64,000 nucleotides of DNA from Flavobacterium sp. 270 (GCF_004368785.1 NZ_SODM01000003.1:434001-498000), one strand, 5' to 3'. Shown: positions 1 through 9,904, counted from the stretch's first letter. The notes: generated by a model not told the origin, from the sequence alone. Made by a program: numbers and translations.

Positions 1-896
1 TAAAGTTTGTTTGCATCATTTTCTCCACCAAAAATAATCGTTTCAGATTCGATCATTGCCACTAAACGCAGCCAGTTTTTGGTATTTATAATTCGGGCAA
101 AATCAGGGGATTTGTCTATTTTTTTACCGTAAGCTTTTATAATTTCTTCTATCATGTAAGTGATAAAATTAACTTTCATGTTTTTCTGAATCAAAATATA
201 ATCCGGAGCAATACAAGTTTGCCCGGCGTTGATAAATTTTCCCCAGACAATGCGTTTTGCAGCCAATTTTAAATCAGTAGTTTCGTCTACAATACACGGA
301 TTTTTACCACCTAATTCGAGTGTAACCGGTGTTAGGTTTTCGGCAGCAGCTTTTGCGACAACTTTACCGACAGCGACACTTCCTGTAAAGAAAATATAAT
401 CCCAGCGTTGTGCTAATAATTTATTAGAAACTTCGATGCCGCCTTCAAAAACTTCAACATGATTGATGTGAAATGTTTTTTCGATAATTTTAGCAATGAT
501 GGCAGAAGTATGAGGCGTAAGTTCTGAAGGTTTTAAAACGACTCTGTTTCCGGCAGCAACCGCAGCGATTAAAGGACATAAAGCCAATTGAAAAGGATAA
601 TTCCAGGGCGCAATGACCAGAACATTTCCGTAAGGTTCTTTATAAATATAATCGGTAGAAGGGAAGTTGAGAAGTGATGGAAAAACACGCTTGGGTTTTG
701 CCCATTTCTGAATGTTTTTGATGGTATCTTTCAGATCCGAAATAACATAATTTGTTTCGGTTAAAACAGCTTCAAATTCAGGTTTTTTAAAATCATCGTA
801 TAAAGCTTTTACAATTAAATCTTCGCTTTTCTGAATGTTATACAATAATTTTTTGAGAGTTTCCTTTCTATATCCTATGTCGTTTTTGTAGTCCAT
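1..896 (-). CDS. Aldehyde dehydrogenase, NAD(P)-dependent (partial; C-terminus beyond window start)
   Basis: The reverse strand reads open from an ATG at 896 (MDYKNDIGYRKE) to the window edge, about 298 codons. It has the family landmarks in order: a PWNYPFQL segment (cofactor pocket), FFTGS, the general-base motif TLELGGKNP, and the catalytic-cysteine motif GQTCIAPDY. These belong to the aldehyde dehydrogenase superfamily, which oxidises aldehydes to carboxylic acids with NAD(P)+. The short N-terminus and PWNYP motif resemble the class 3 (fatty or aromatic aldehyde) type. The last third, covering oligomerisation and the C-terminal catalytic loops, is outside the window. The substrate cannot be read from the sequence. 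Confidence 0.93.
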   Translation of the reverse strand, partial: MDYKNDIGYRKETLKKLLYNIQKSEDLIVKALYDDFKKPEFEAVLTETNYVISDLKDTIKNIQKWAKPKRVFPSLLNFPSTDYIYKEPYGNVLVIAPWNYPFQLALCPLIAAVAAGNRVVLKPSELTPHTSAIIAKIIEKTFHINHVEVFEGGIEVSNKLLAQRWDYIFFTGSVAVGKVVAKAAAENLTPVTLELGGKNPCIVDETTDLKLAAKRIVWGKFINAGQTCIAPDYILIQKNMKVNFITYMIEEIIKAYGKKIDKSPDFARIINTKNWLRLVAMIESETIIFGGENDANKL

Positions 897-971
897 TTTA
901 TGATCAGCTTGATTTTTTGCCTATGCAAGTTAATCGATAAAAATTTAAAAAATAAGAATTATATCATAAAA

Positions 972-1661
972 TCATACCGCGTTCCAAATTGTTTCGTCGG
1001 GAGTTGGCGCTGTAATTATGATATTTTCTTTGGTAACGGGATGAATAAAAACCAATTTTCTGGCATGAAGATGAATACCGCCGTCAGGATTACTTCTGTC
1101 TGCGCCATATTTTAAATCTCCTTTTATCGGCGATCCAATCGCAGACAATTGCGCACGAATCTGATGATGACGACCCGTATGCAGATTGATTTCCAGCGCT
1201 GTATAGTTTTGAAGTTCTTTGATAATAGTATAATCCAAACTTGCCAGTTTGCTGTCTGGAACTTCTTTTAAATGTGCTTTTGAAGTATTATTTTTTTCAT
1301 TTCTTTTTAGAAAATGAACCAATTTGGCAGTTGCTTCCACAGGTTTGTTTTTCACAATTGCCCAATATGTTTTTTTAGTTTCGCGGTTAGAGAACAATTC
1401 ATTCATTCGCGTAAGCGCTTTACTAGTTCTAGCAAAAACAACAATTCCGGTTGTAGGTCTGTCCAAACGATGAATTACACCCAGAAAAACGTCGCCAGGT
1501 TTATTGTATTTGTCTTTTATGTATTCTTTCACAACATCAGATAACGGCTTGTCGCCCGTTTTATCGCCTTGTACAATATCGCCAACACGTTTATTAACCA
1601 CAATAATGTGATTGTCTTCATGTAAGATTTGGAGATTTGTTTTGTTGGAAAGAACCTTCAC
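972..1661 (-). CDS. RluA-family pseudouridine synthase, stand-alone catalytic domain
   Basis: A 229-residue protein with the RluA-family catalytic signature HRLDRPTTG (Asp67 is the presumed nucleophile), followed by TSKALTRMNELF and the LHTGRHHQIRAQL segment. The family isomerises uridine to pseudouridine in rRNA or tRNA. It lacks an N-terminal S4 RNA-binding domain, so it is a short form like RluA or TruC rather than RluC/D. The target position cannot be assigned. It lies 75 bp from the aldehyde dehydrogenase start and is separated from panB by a repeat-rich spacer, so it is probably transcribed alone. Confidence 0.9.
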   Translation of the reverse strand: MKVLSNKTNLQILHEDNHIIVVNKRVGDIVQGDKTGDKPLSDVVKEYIKDKYNKPGDVFLGVIHRLDRPTTGIVVFARTSKALTRMNELFSNRETKKTYWAIVKNKPVEATAKLVHFLKRNEKNNTSKAHLKEVPDSKLASLDYTIIKELQNYTALEINLHTGRHHQIRAQLSAIGSPIKGDLKYGADRSNPDGGIHLHARKLVFIHPVTKENIIITAPTPDETIWNAV

Positions 1662-1876
1662 TTTTGGATATTTTAGAATTTAAATTTTAGAATTTAGATT
1701 TGTATTGAGGGAATTTGGCTAAAGCCATTTTGATTCATAATAATGTTTCCTCCAGCTAAAGCAGGAGGCTATTCAAAATTTAGTTTTGCAAAACTCAGAA
1801 GCTTAGCAACTCAGAATCTTAGAACCTAAAAAAAAACTTTGAACCTCTGAGCCTATGAACCTTTGCCCCTCAAAAA
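1662..1876. repeat. Repeat-rich spacer: palindromic CTAAAGC units and CTTAGAACC-type words
   Basis: This spacer holds a small palindrome (cctccagctaaagcaggagg, about 1751-1770), near a ggctaaagcc word at about 1714. It then runs into low-complexity text built of words such as agcttagcaactcagaatc and ctttgaacctctgagcc (1795-1865). The same words recur near 13.1, 44.6, 49.5 and 57.8 kb. No coding potential was seen. Confidence 0.6.
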
Positions 1877-2695
1877 TTAATATTGTTCTTTTTCGTTCGG
1901 AAAATCACTCGCTTTTACATCAGTAACATATTGGCTGATTGCGCCAGTCATTGCTTCGTATAAATTTAAGTAACGACGCAAGAAACGCGGACTAAATTCA
2001 TTATTCATTCCCAACATATCGTGGATTACTAAGACCTGACCGTCAACACCGCCTCCGGCACCAATACCAATAACTGGAATTGAAATACTTTCAGCAACTT
2101 TTTTGGCTAAATCTGCAGGTATTTTTTCTAAAACTACACCAAAACAGCCAATTTTTTCCAGCATTTTGGCATCTTCAATTAATTTTTCAGCTTCTTCATC
2201 TTCTTTCGCACGAACGCTGTAAGTTCCGAATTTATAGATAGACTGAGGTGTTAAACCCAAATGTCCCATTACTGGAATTCCTGCGTTTAATATTTTTTTG
2301 ATCGATTCTTTAATTTCTTTTCCGCCTTCTAGTTTTACAGCATGTCCGCCGCTTTCCTTCATAATTCTGATAGCAGAACGTAAAGCTTCTTTGGGGTCAG
2401 ATTGGTAACTTCCAAAAGGTAAATCAACTACAACTAATGCTCTTTCTGTCGCGCGAACAACAGACGAAGCGTGATATATCATTTGATCTAAAGTGATTGG
2501 TAAAGTCGTTTCGTGGCCAGCCATAACATTTGATGCTGAATCACCTACCAAAATCACATCGATTCCTGCAGTGTCAACAATTTTTGCCATCGTATAATCG
2601 TAAGCCGTCAGCATAGAGATTTTTTCTCCGTGACTTTTCATTTCGATTAGCGATTTTGTTGTTATTCTTTTGTAATCTTTTTTTGCTACTGACAT
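1877..2695 (-). CDS. panB: 3-methyl-2-oxobutanoate hydroxymethyltransferase (ketopantoate hydroxymethyltransferase)
   Basis: PanB transfers a hydroxymethyl group from 5,10-methylene-THF to alpha-ketoisovalerate, the first committed step to pantothenate and coenzyme A. Recognisable segments are [32 protein letters not shown] (metal and substrate site), GHLGLTPQS, and [20 protein letters not shown] near the C-terminus. I chose the ATG at 2695 (MSVAKKDYK), giving 272 residues, the usual family length. The longer reading frame to 2752 adds a 19-residue leader with no family counterpart and would overlap the upstream gene. The usual IGIGAGP form is IGIGAGGG here. Other pan genes are not adjacent. 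Confidence 0.95.
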   Translation of the reverse strand: MSVAKKDYKRITTKSLIEMKSHGEKISMLTAYDYTMAKIVDTAGIDVILVGDSASNVMAGHETTLPITLDQMIYHASSVVRATERALVVVDLPFGSYQSDPKEALRSAIRIMKESGGHAVKLEGGKEIKESIKKILNAGIPVMGHLGLTPQSIYKFGTYSVRAKEDEEAEKLIEDAKMLEKIGCFGVVLEKIPADLAKKVAESISIPVIGIGAGGGVDGQVLVIHDMLGMNNEFSPRFLRRYLNLYEAMTGAISQYVTDVKASDFPNEKEQY

Positions 2696-2745
2696 TTTAT
2701 TTTTTTTTGTGAATGTAAAAGTATTGAATAATTGTAGATTGGGAA

Positions 2746-3942
2746 TCAGCAATCAAAGAATATTTCGATAGAAAATAGCTTTCCATCTTTAAATACGATT
2801 GTAAACTGACTGTCTTCCATGTGGATGTAATAATTATGAGGTGACTTTATCGAAGCCTCAATATAAGTACCATATTTTTCTATGAAAGCTTTTTCAGACA
2901 CAGTATTGTCCAAAATTGAATTGGTGTTTATAACAAGCTTATTATTTTCGTTAATAAAAACTTTAATTATTTCTGCCTGATTTTTCTTTTCATCTACAGA
3001 AACTTCTAAATCGGGATAGTAATAAAATAAATCGCTTAAGTAAATCCCGCAGCCATCCTCTACATTGGCTTTTTTAGTTGGTTTTCCAAATAGTTTTACT
3101 AAATCTTTTTGAGATAAATACAATGATTTGGTTTTAGTTCCTTTCAAAACAAATTCTGCTTTTTTTATAAATGCAGTAATTTGTTCTGGTGTTTTTTGTT
3201 TTGCTAAACCCTGAGCCAAGAGAAAATTAAGTTCCGTATCCTCTATTAATTTCGGATCATTCAATTGTTTGGCAACCAGATTATAACGTTGATAAGCAGG
3301 AATTAATTTATCGTAACCGCTGTTCCAGGCCAACTCTACAATTCGCTCGCCAGCCGTTTTTCGCTCATTAATTTTTGTTTCGTCTAATTTGTCAAACTCT
3401 TTGAGTAAAGTATTAAAATCAGGTCTTTTGCCGATAAACTTTCTTAGTGTAAATTTCGCGTATTCACTGTCAAAATTACCACTTATATTAACCCATTCTT
3501 CTTGATTTTTAGGAAGATAATTTACGGCTACAGGATCACCGGTATTTAGAATTTCTTTAATTTTTGAATTTTTATCCGGCGCCGATCTTGCTTTTAAACC
3601 AGCTGCTAAAACAAAAAGATGATTTCCTCCATAATAATCATCACCGCCTTCCAATATAGGATTTTCGGGATCTTTTGTTTTGATATCTGCAGCGTTTAAT
3701 GATTTGCCAACAAATTTTGCTTCAACAAAACCTTCCGAAAAATTATCTGCTTTTACCTTATACCAGCCATTTTCATTTTCTGATAATAATTGTATTTGGG
3801 CACTATATTTAAAATAGCCTAAAAAATCTCCGGTATTATTTTTTGAAGTAAATAGTTTGGTGTCTGATTTTATATAAGAATGATCTTGAGCCTGCGCTAA
3901 AATCGAACACAAAAAGAAAAGTAGAATGCGGTATTTTTTCAT
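2746..3942 (-). CDS. Secreted SH3-like protein of unknown function
   Basis: About 398 residues. The start at 3942 gives a clear signal peptide ([19 protein letters not shown]). The frame is open a further nine codons upstream, but that stretch falls into a dispersed repeat and would put a charged leader before the signal. The N-terminal part has two bacterial-SH3-like segments ([20 protein letters not shown] and a second around [20 protein letters not shown]). The C-terminal half carries a lone Cys in [11 protein letters not shown] and a terminal FFDC. I do not recognise a specific family for the C-terminal half. It is probably exported to the periplasm or outer surface. It lies 50 bp upstream of panB with no obvious functional link. 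Confidence 0.75.
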   Translation of the reverse strand: MKKYRILLFFLCSILAQAQDHSYIKSDTKLFTSKNNTGDFLGYFKYSAQIQLLSENENGWYKVKADNFSEGFVEAKFVGKSLNAADIKTKDPENPILEGGDDYYGGNHLFVLAAGLKARSAPDKNSKIKEILNTGDPVAVNYLPKNQEEWVNISGNFDSEYAKFTLRKFIGKRPDFNTLLKEFDKLDETKINERKTAGERIVELAWNSGYDKLIPAYQRYNLVAKQLNDPKLIEDTELNFLLAQGLAKQKTPEQITAFIKKAEFVLKGTKTKSLYLSQKDLVKLFGKPTKKANVEDGCGIYLSDLFYYYPDLEVSVDEKKNQAEIIKVFINENNKLVINTNSILDNTVSEKAFIEKYGTYIEASIKSPHNYYIHMEDSQFTIVFKDGKLFSIEIFFDC

Positions 3943-3964
3943 CTGAAATGTTTTGTTTTTTTCT

Positions 3965-4051
3965 GCCACGAATTACACGAATTACACGAATTTACACCAA
4001 TTTTATGATGATGAAAAAAAATAATTCGAGAAAATTCGTGTAATTCGTGGC
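3965..4051. repeat. Inverted repeat of the GCCACGAATT family
   Basis: Perfect 19-bp arms at 3965-3983 and 4033-4051 (gccacgaattacacgaatt and its complement), with the word attacacga repeated inside. It sits between the serine dehydratase and the SH3-like gene. Relatives occur at 11081-11300 and 38953-39021. Confidence 0.8.
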
Positions 4052-4063
4052 AAACCTTTCTCG

Positions 4064-5491
4064 TTAACAATCTGCCATATTTACTGCAATTGCAAGTCCG
4101 CCTTCAGAAGTTTCTTTGTATTTAGAATTCATGTCTTTTGCTGTCTGCCACATGGTATTAATTACTTTGTCTAACGGCACTTTAGCATTTTTAGAATCGG
4201 TTTCAAGAGCCAATTCAGCAGCATTTATCGCTTTTATCGCGCCCATTGTATTTCTTTCGATACACGGAATCTGAACTAAACCTCCAATTGGGTCGCAGGT
4301 TAAACCAAGATGATGTTCCATTGCGATTTCTGCGGCCATAAGAACCTGAGCCGGAGAACCGCCCATTAATTCGCAAAGTGCCGCCGCCGCCATAGATGAA
4401 GAAACGCCAATTTCGGCCTGACAACCGCCCATTGCTGCAGAAATTGTAGATCCTTTTTTAAAGATACTTCCAATTTCGCCCGCAACCATCAGGAATTGTT
4501 TGATTTCTTTTTCGCCGGCGTCGTGATTTTCGATTACCAGATAATACATTAATACAGCCGGAATTACACCAGCACTACCGTTAGTTGGTGCTGTAACCAC
4601 TCGGCCTAAAGAAGCATTTACTTCATTCACGGCAAGTGCAAAACAACTTACCCATTTTAGGATCTGACGAAATTTTACTTCTGTTTTTCTGATTTCTTCG
4701 AGCCAGGTTTGTGGCGAATTATAATTGGATAATCCGATAAGGTTTTGATGCATATCAAATGCTCTTCTTCTCACGTGTAAACCGCCGGGAAGAATCCCTT
4801 CAGAATGACACCCAATGTACATGCATTCTAACATGGTATTCCAGATACGCATTAATTCCGAATGAATTTCTTCTTCGGGACGCATCGATTTTTCATTTTC
4901 ATAAACAATTTCAGAAATCATCTTATTTTCTGAAACTGTATAATTTAAAAGCTCAACCGCATTTTGAATTGGAAACGGAAAAGCGCATTTTATTTCTTCT
5001 TTTATTTTGGCATTGATGCGTTCTTCTTTCACAACAAAACCACCGCCTATAGAATAAAAAGTAGATTCGTATTCAGAATCGTCTGCTTTGTAAGCTGTAA
5101 ATTTTAAGCCGTTGGCATGAAACGGAAGAAACTCTTTATTAAAAACGATATCCTGCAGAAAATAGAACGGAACAGCATATTGATCTGCCAGTTTAATTTC
5201 ATTCGTATCTTCAATTTTTTTAATAATTCCTGCAATATTCTCTACCGGAATATATTCAGGATCCTGACCGCTTAAACCCAGCATAACAGATAAATCTGTA
5301 GCGTGGCCTTTACCAGTTAAAGAAAGCGAACCATATAAGTCGACTTTTACGCGCTTAATCTGGTCTAAAATAGATTCATTTTTTAATTCTTCTAAAAAAC
5401 GTTCGGCAGCTCTCCACGGGCCTAAAGTATGTGAACTCGAAGGACCAACCCCAATTTTAAGCATATCAAAAACAGAAATACATTCTTCCAT
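4064..5491 (-). CDS. sdaA: L-serine ammonia-lyase (single-chain, iron-sulfur type)
   Basis: A 475-residue one-chain L-serine dehydratase that deaminates L-serine to pyruvate and ammonia. The N-terminal domain (about 1-160) opens with [26 protein letters not shown], where GPSSSHT is the substrate-loop signature. The C-terminal catalytic domain (about 190-470) has the cysteines expected to hold the [4Fe-4S] cluster: [35 protein letters not shown], and [18 protein letters not shown]. Length and motifs match the bacterial single-chain type. A -7-like box lies just upstream at 5511-5518. It appears monocistronic. Confidence 0.96.
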   Translation of the reverse strand: MEECISVFDMLKIGVGPSSSHTLGPWRAAERFLEELKNESILDQIKRVKVDLYGSLSLTGKGHATDLSVMLGLSGQDPEYIPVENIAGIIKKIEDTNEIKLADQYAVPFYFLQDIVFNKEFLPFHANGLKFTAYKADDSEYESTFYSIGGGFVVKEERINAKIKEEIKCAFPFPIQNAVELLNYTVSENKMISEIVYENEKSMRPEEEIHSELMRIWNTMLECMYIGCHSEGILPGGLHVRRRAFDMHQNLIGLSNYNSPQTWLEEIRKTEVKFRQILKWVSCFALAVNEVNASLGRVVTAPTNGSAGVIPAVLMYYLVIENHDAGEKEIKQFLMVAGEIGSIFKKGSTISAAMGGCQAEIGVSSSMAAAALCELMGGSPAQVLMAAEIAMEHHLGLTCDPIGGLVQIPCIERNTMGAIKAINAAELALETDSKNAKVPLDKVINTMWQTAKDMNSKYKETSEGGLAIAVNMADC

Positions 5492-5801
5492 TGTGCAATT
5501 TTTGTTACTACAAAGATAATTGAATAATGCAATGAACTTTAAAATTTGATTGTTAATGTTGCATATTTGTTAAAATAAATATTAAATATTAATAATTTGG
5601 CAACGAAATAAATTTAATTGCTTAATATGCGGTTTTCGTAAAAAGTTGGAGTTTTTTTTAGGTATTTTTGTAATGAAGCACATACTAAAGAATTTGGTTT
5701 TTTTATTTTCTAAAGAAATCAGTAAACTAAAACTTCTGACACCGCATTTTAATTGATGTTTTTACGAAAATTAAAATACCACAAGAAGATAAAATTACAC
5801 T
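5492..5801. other. Divergent intergenic region with a possible 27-codon ORF
   Basis: This 310-bp AT-rich gap separates the divergent sdaA and antiporter genes and should hold both promoters. On the plus strand a TATTTTTG box (5663-5670) is followed at once by a small open frame, 5673-5756, that would encode MKHILKNLVFLFSKEISK plus nine further residues. It could be a leader peptide or chance. No hairpin terminator was noticed. Confidence 0.35.
5511..5518 (-). promoter_or_regulatory. Possible -7 box for L-serine dehydratase
   Basis: On the minus strand this reads TATCTTTG, matching the Bacteroidota -7 consensus TAnnTTTG, 20 bp before the sdaA start. I found no good -33 TTTG at the expected 17-23 bp spacing, so support is partial. 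Confidence 0.35.
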
Positions 5802-7949
5802 ATGATAGAATTTTTCAAGCATTTTTTACAAGAATTCGAATTGCCATTAAACAATCCAGTATTAATTTTCTCGTTGATACTTTTCATTATTTTATTGTCC
5901 CCAATTTTATTAAAGAAAATTAATATACCAGGTATAATCGGATTAATCATTTCAGGCGTTATTATTGGGCCTCATGGTCTTAATATCCTGGCAAAAAGTT
6001 CTGCAGTAGATTTATTTTCGACCATCGGGCTTCTTTATATTATGTTTATTGCAGGTCTGGAACTTGACATGAATGAATTTAAGGCCAACAGAAACAAAAG
6101 TTTATTATTCGGATTATTTACCTTTATTTTTCCGCTTTCTATAGGTTTTCCGGTTTGTTTTTATTTATTGCACTACGATTTCAATGCCAGTTTCTTGACC
6201 GCAAGTATGTTTGCAACGCACACTTTGGTGGCGTACCCAATTGTAAGCAAATTAGGAATTGCAAAAAATCAGGCCGTTGCCATCACGGTTGGGGGAACAA
6301 TCCTTACCGATACAGCCGTTTTGATTATTCTAGCCGTAATTATGGGAAGTAGTCAGGGAAATTTAAATCAGGCATTTTGGATAAAATTGACCGTTTCTTT
6401 AGCGATTTTCTCTGCCATTATGTTTTTGGTAATTCCGAGAATTGCAAAATGGTTCTTCAAGAAATTAGAAAGTGAAAAACACGCCCATTATATCTTTGTA
6501 CTTTCTGTGGTTTTCTTTGCCGCGTTTTTGGCAGAAGTAGCAGGAGTAGAGCCTATTATTGGTGCTTTCGTTGCCGGTTTGGCATTAAACCCGTTAATTC
6601 CGCATTCGTCTGCTTTGATGAACAGAATCGAGTTTATCGGAAATTCATTGTTTATCCCGTTTTTCCTGATTTCTGTGGGAATGCTGGTTGATATCAGCGT
6701 AATTTTAAGCGGACCAACGGCACTTATTGTGGCCGGAACTTTGAGTGTTGTCGCTATTTTTGGAAAATGGATTGCAGCCTTTTTTACGCAGGTTGTTTTT
6801 AAATATACTAAAACCGAAAGACAGCTTATTTTCGGATTAAGCAGTGCGCATGCCGCTGCAACTCTGGCAGTTATTTTAGTAGGTTTTAAAGCTAAAATTT
6901 TAGATGAAAATATCTTAAACGGAACTATTATTCTAATTTTAATAACGTGTATTGTTGCGTCTTTTGCTACCGAAAAAGCAGCTAAAAAAATTGCCATCTG
7001 CGAAGAAGAAATTTCTCATGAAGATGCAGAAAAAGATCAAATTTTAGACGAGCATATTTTAATTCCGCTGGCAAAAACTTCTGCGACAGCAAGTTTGTTA
7101 GATTTTGCACTTTTAATAAAAGACAAAAAATCTTCTAATCCTGTTACGCTGCTTACCATTGTTCCCAATAACGATCAGGCCGAAATTAACATTTTGAAGT
7201 ATAAAAAAGCCGTTGATAAATTTGTAATTCAAGGTTCTGCTTCAGAAGTAAAAATAAATACGATTGCCAGAATAGATCACAATCCTGCAAGCGGAATTGC
7301 GAGAACTTCTAAAGAAATTATGTCTGACATTGTAATTGTGGGATGGCCGAGAAAAACAGGTTTCTTAGATAAAATTTTTGGTGAAAATGTAGATTCTATA
7401 ATCAACAATGTTGATAAGACTTTGTTTATCTGTCGTTTTGAGAAAACCTTTATCGAAGAAAAAAGATTGGTTTTTATCTGTCCGCCTTTTTCTGAAAGAG
7501 GAGTTGGATTTCAGCTTTTACTACAGAAAATCTGCCGTTTATCTCAGGAATTAAGCGTTCCGATTGTAATTTATGGCGAATACAAAACACATCAGACTAT
7601 TTTACAAATTGCTAATAATCTAAAACTAAATGCAAAATTAGGTTTTAAAAGTATTTTGGACTGGGAAGATTTTGAAGCGATTTCTGATGAAATTAAAGGC
7701 ACTGATTTGATTGTCTTTAATTTATCCCGAAAAGGTTCCGTTTCTTATCAGTCTATTTTTGACAAATTGCCTCAAAAATTCGAAAGATCATTCAACGATA
7801 ATAACTTGATTTTGGTTTATCCGCACGACGGAAGAAAAGAAAGTGCGATGGATGCTTATGAAGATTTTACAGCAACACCGCTACAAAAAGGTATAGAAGC
7901 AATCGAGCAAATTGGACGTGGTTTGGGAAGTATTTTGAAGAAGAATTAG
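5802..7949 (+). CDS. CPA2-family cation:proton antiporter with C-terminal USP-like cytoplasmic region
   Basis: 715 residues. Residues 1-390 contain about 12 hydrophobic segments and the CPA2/Kef-type motifs GLIISGVIIGPHGLNIL, FIAGLELDM and VEPIIGAFVAGLALNP, as expected for a K+ or Na+/H+ antiporter in the inner membrane. Residues about 410-715 are soluble and resemble tandem universal-stress-protein-like folds, which regulate such transporters in related proteins. No TrkA-N (RCK) Rossmann motif is evident. It heads a tight plus-strand set with the lipoprotein (1 bp gap) and the VOC protein. The transported ion cannot be determined. Confidence 0.9.
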   Translation: MIEFFKHFLQEFELPLNNPVLIFSLILFIILLSPILLKKINIPGIIGLIISGVIIGPHGLNILAKSSAVDLFSTIGLLYIMFIAGLELDMNEFKANRNKSLLFGLFTFIFPLSIGFPVCFYLLHYDFNASFLTASMFATHTLVAYPIVSKLGIAKNQAVAITVGGTILTDTAVLIILAVIMGSSQGNLNQAFWIKLTVSLAIFSAIMFLVIPRIAKWFFKKLESEKHAHYIFVLSVVFFAAFLAEVAGVEPIIGAFVAGLALNPLIPHSSALMNRIEFIGNSLFIPFFLISVGMLVDISVILSGPTALIVAGTLSVVAIFGKWIAAFFTQVVFKYTKTERQLIFGLSSAHAAATLAVILVGFKAKILDENILNGTIILILITCIVASFATEKAAKKIAICEEEISHEDAEKDQILDEHILIPLAKTSATASLLDFALLIKDKKSSNPVTLLTIVPNNDQAEINILKYKKAVDKFVIQGSASEVKINTIARIDHNPASGIARTSKEIMSDIVIVGWPRKTGFLDKIFGENVDSIINNVDKTLFICRFEKTFIEEKRLVFICPPFSERGVGFQLLLQKICRLSQELSVPIVIYGEYKTHQTILQIANNLKLNAKLGFKSILDWEDFEAISDEIKGTDLIVFNLSRKGSVSYQSIFDKLPQKFERSFNDNNLILVYPHDGRKESAMDAYEDFTATPLQKGIEAIEQIGRGLGSILKKN

Positions 7950-7950
7950 T

Positions 7951-8403
7951 TTGAACACAGCTGTTAAATATTCAAAACAAATAATTTTTATTGCATGTGC
8001 ATTTCTTTTCATAGCGTGTAATAAAAATAAAAGCGAAGAAAATTCAACATTAGAAATTCAATCAAAAAAACTTGAAAATAAAGCTGTTGAAAGTTTTGAT
8101 AAATTTAATGTACAATTTCATTCCGATTCGGTTTTTCAAATTTCAAGAGTTGATTTTCCAATTGATGGAACACACATTTCTGGTTTTGAACATTATAATT
8201 GGACAAAGAAAAATTGGCAATTTCTAAAGATTCCCGTTTCCGAAAAAAATCAATTTGAAGAATATCAGCATTCTTTGGTAAAAACAGATAGTTTGATAAC
8301 AGAAAAATTTTGGATTCCAGACAGCGGATTTGAAGTTGAAAGAACATTTAAGTTAATCAACAATAAATGGTTTTTGATTTATTATAACGACATAAATTTA
8401 TAA
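7951..8403 (+). CDS. Small lipoprotein of unknown function (TTG start)
   Basis: A 150-residue protein whose frame begins one base after the antiporter stop. The first usable start is TTG (7951), giving MNTAVKYSKQIIFIACAFLFIACNKN: a positively charged tip, a hydrophobic core and a lipobox-like FIAC, predicting a lipidated Cys. The mature part is hydrophilic with aromatic residues (WTKKNWQFLKIP, FWIPDSGFEVERTFKL). No family was recognised. Its tight coupling suggests co-transcription and coupled translation with the antiporter. Confidence 0.7.
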   Translation: MNTAVKYSKQIIFIACAFLFIACNKNKSEENSTLEIQSKKLENKAVESFDKFNVQFHSDSVFQISRVDFPIDGTHISGFEHYNWTKKNWQFLKIPVSEKNQFEEYQHSLVKTDSLITEKFWIPDSGFEVERTFKLINNKWFLIYYNDINL

Positions 8404-8406
8404 GCT

Positions 8407-8769
8407 ATGAAACACAATATTAAATCTATACGTCCTTTTATCGGAGCAAAAGATTTCGAATTATCAAGAAGTTTTTACCGAGATTTAGGATTTGAGGAAA
8501 CCGTTTTAGAATCTAATTTTTCGGTTTTTAAGGCTGGAGAATTTGCTTTTTATCTTCAGGATTATTACGCAAAAGAATGGATAGAAAATACCATGATTTT
8601 TTTAGAAGTAGATGATACTGATAGCTATTACGCAGCACTTTTAGATTTAAAACTCACAGAAAAATACAATGTAAAACTAACTCCGATAAAAAACTTAGAT
8701 TGGGGAAAAGAATGTTTTCTGCACGATCCGTCAGGGATTTTATGGCATTTTGGTGAGTTTAAAAAATAA
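8407..8769 (+). CDS. VOC-superfamily (glyoxalase/bleomycin-resistance-like) protein
   Basis: A 120-residue single vicinal-oxygen-chelate module. It shows the typical opening IRPFIGAKDFELSRSFYRDLGF, a central beta-alpha repeat (FYLQDYYAKEWIENTMIFLEVDD) and the terminal strand FLHDPSGILWHFGEF, where DPxG and the late His/Glu are family hallmarks. Members are metal-dependent lyases, dioxygenases or drug-binding proteins. The activity is not assignable here. It follows the lipoprotein by 3 bp and ends the plus-strand operon. Confidence 0.85.
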   Translation: MKHNIKSIRPFIGAKDFELSRSFYRDLGFEETVLESNFSVFKAGEFAFYLQDYYAKEWIENTMIFLEVDDTDSYYAALLDLKLTEKYNVKLTPIKNLDWGKECFLHDPSGILWHFGEFKK

Positions 8770-8775
8770 AAATAT

Positions 8776-9456
8776 TTACAATTGAAATTCCCCCAGGACC
8801 TTTGTATTCTCTTTTCGCTGGTACCAGTCATTATAAACCAATTCTAAATTTTCGACTGTAAATTCTCCAAAATCATAATCGCGAAATTTAGAAACCACTT
8901 GCATCAGTTTTTCCGGATTTTGAAGCTTTTCCTGAAAACGCATTACCGTAGAATGTGCTGTAGCAATTGTGTAACGACTGTCTATACTTTGTTGTAAATC
9001 AGAATTTTTAAAATTCTCCCTCACTTTATTTCGCAGTTTATCCAAAGATTCATCTGTCGGAAAACCTTGAATCATTATCGCAGAAGGTGAAGCTGTTATA
9101 CCTTTAAAATCAATTTTAATTTTGTTCAGATCAATAAGACTTCTGCAAATCGTCTGAATATAATCATTAGGCGAAATTTGATTTAAATTAAATCCGTCAT
9201 AGCAGGAAATAATAGACATTACTGTAATATGAATATCAGAATCCGGGTAATAATACTGTGCAGGTTCTACTTCTCTCAACTCTTCTAAAAAGAGCTGTAT
9301 ATTGGCTTTTATTTGTTCGCTTGGACGAATGAGCAGCGTAATACCATATCTCGAATCAGAAGTATTATTTATTTCTGTATCCAAAGTATATTTTGATGTT
9401 AAAATTGCCTCAGAAGCTTTTTTATAAAGTTGATCGTAATGTTCGGTAAGATTCAT
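8776..9456 (-). CDS. 2H phosphoesterase-like protein (2'-5' RNA ligase superfamily)
   Basis: 226 residues. Two His-x-Thr motifs lie about 90 residues apart: DIHITVMSI near residue 100 and ATAHSTVMRF near residue 185. Paired HxT/S motifs are the catalytic signature of the 2H phosphoesterase fold (RNA ligase/cyclic phosphodiesterase superfamily), which acts on 2',3'-cyclic or 2'-5' phosphodiesters. The assignment rests on these motifs and the overall length, and the substrate is unknown. It is followed closely by the DUF1801 gene upstream on the same strand (5 bp gap), so the two may be co-transcribed. Confidence 0.65.
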   Translation of the reverse strand: MNLTEHYDQLYKKASEAILTSKYTLDTEINNTSDSRYGITLLIRPSEQIKANIQLFLEELREVEPAQYYYPDSDIHITVMSIISCYDGFNLNQISPNDYIQTICRSLIDLNKIKIDFKGITASPSAIMIQGFPTDESLDKLRNKVRENFKNSDLQQSIDSRYTIATAHSTVMRFQEKLQNPEKLMQVVSKFRDYDFGEFTVENLELVYNDWYQRKENTKVLGEFQL

Positions 9457-9461
9457 TAATA

Positions 9462-9830
9462 TTATTTCTTTTTGCTTTTTTCGAGGTTTTCTTTCACTCG
9501 AAATTTTACAATTTTGGTAATTAAGTCAAAAGGCATTTTATCTTTTAGCGGAAATTGTACAGAACCTTTCCCTGATTTGTATTTAGAAAGTTCTTCTTTA
9601 AAAGCTTCATGTCCGGTTGGAAGTGCATACAAACCAATATGATTTTTAAAAGCGGCAAAATAAACCACAATTCCGTTTTGCTCGAAAGCCGGCATTGAAT
9701 AACTTATTTTTTCTTTAGCATCCGGCGCAGCTTTCTGAATCGTCATTCGTACTTGTTCCAGAATTTCCTGAACATCATTTGGAAATTCGCCAATGTATTC
9801 GTCTACGGTTGTTGGTTTTTTTAGTTCCAT
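9462..9830 (-). CDS. DUF1801 (YdhG/YdeI-like) domain protein
   Basis: A 122-residue protein opening TTVDEYIGEFPNDVQEILEQ and containing KEKISYSMPAFEQNGIVVYFAAFKNHIGLYALPTG, typical of the DUF1801/YdhG fold. Some relatives are called iron chaperones, but a biochemical role is not established. It ends in a Lys-rich tail (EKSKKK). It is one of three DUF1801-like genes in this window (also 14274-14696 and 24836-25228). Confidence 0.85.
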   Translation of the reverse strand: MELKKPTTVDEYIGEFPNDVQEILEQVRMTIQKAAPDAKEKISYSMPAFEQNGIVVYFAAFKNHIGLYALPTGHEAFKEELSKYKSGKGSVQFPLKDKMPFDLITKIVKFRVKENLEKSKKK

Positions 9831-9839
9831 TTTTGTTTT

Positions 9840-9904
9840 GTTTCAGGTTTCAGGTTTCAAGTTGGTTTACTTTGCGGTTAAACTTGAAACCTGAAACTTG
9901 AAAC
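9840..9904. repeat. Inverted repeat built of GTTTCAGGTTTCAAGTT words
   Basis: Arms at 9840-9863 and 9881-9904 are complementary with a single mismatch and made of tandem gtttcagg/gtttcaag words. The same words occur at 13085-13140, 38918-38937 and 39097-39145. It could fold as a hairpin between two minus-strand genes. Confidence 0.75.

Noticed and set aside
2696-2752. Extended PanB start
   Set aside because: The extra 19 residues have no counterpart in PanB proteins and would overlap the SH3-like gene; the ATG at 2695 gives normal family length.
6488-6997. 169-codon minus-strand frame inside the antiporter gene
   Set aside because: Antisense of membrane-segment codons, with repetitive Ala/Thr/Ile content and no family features.
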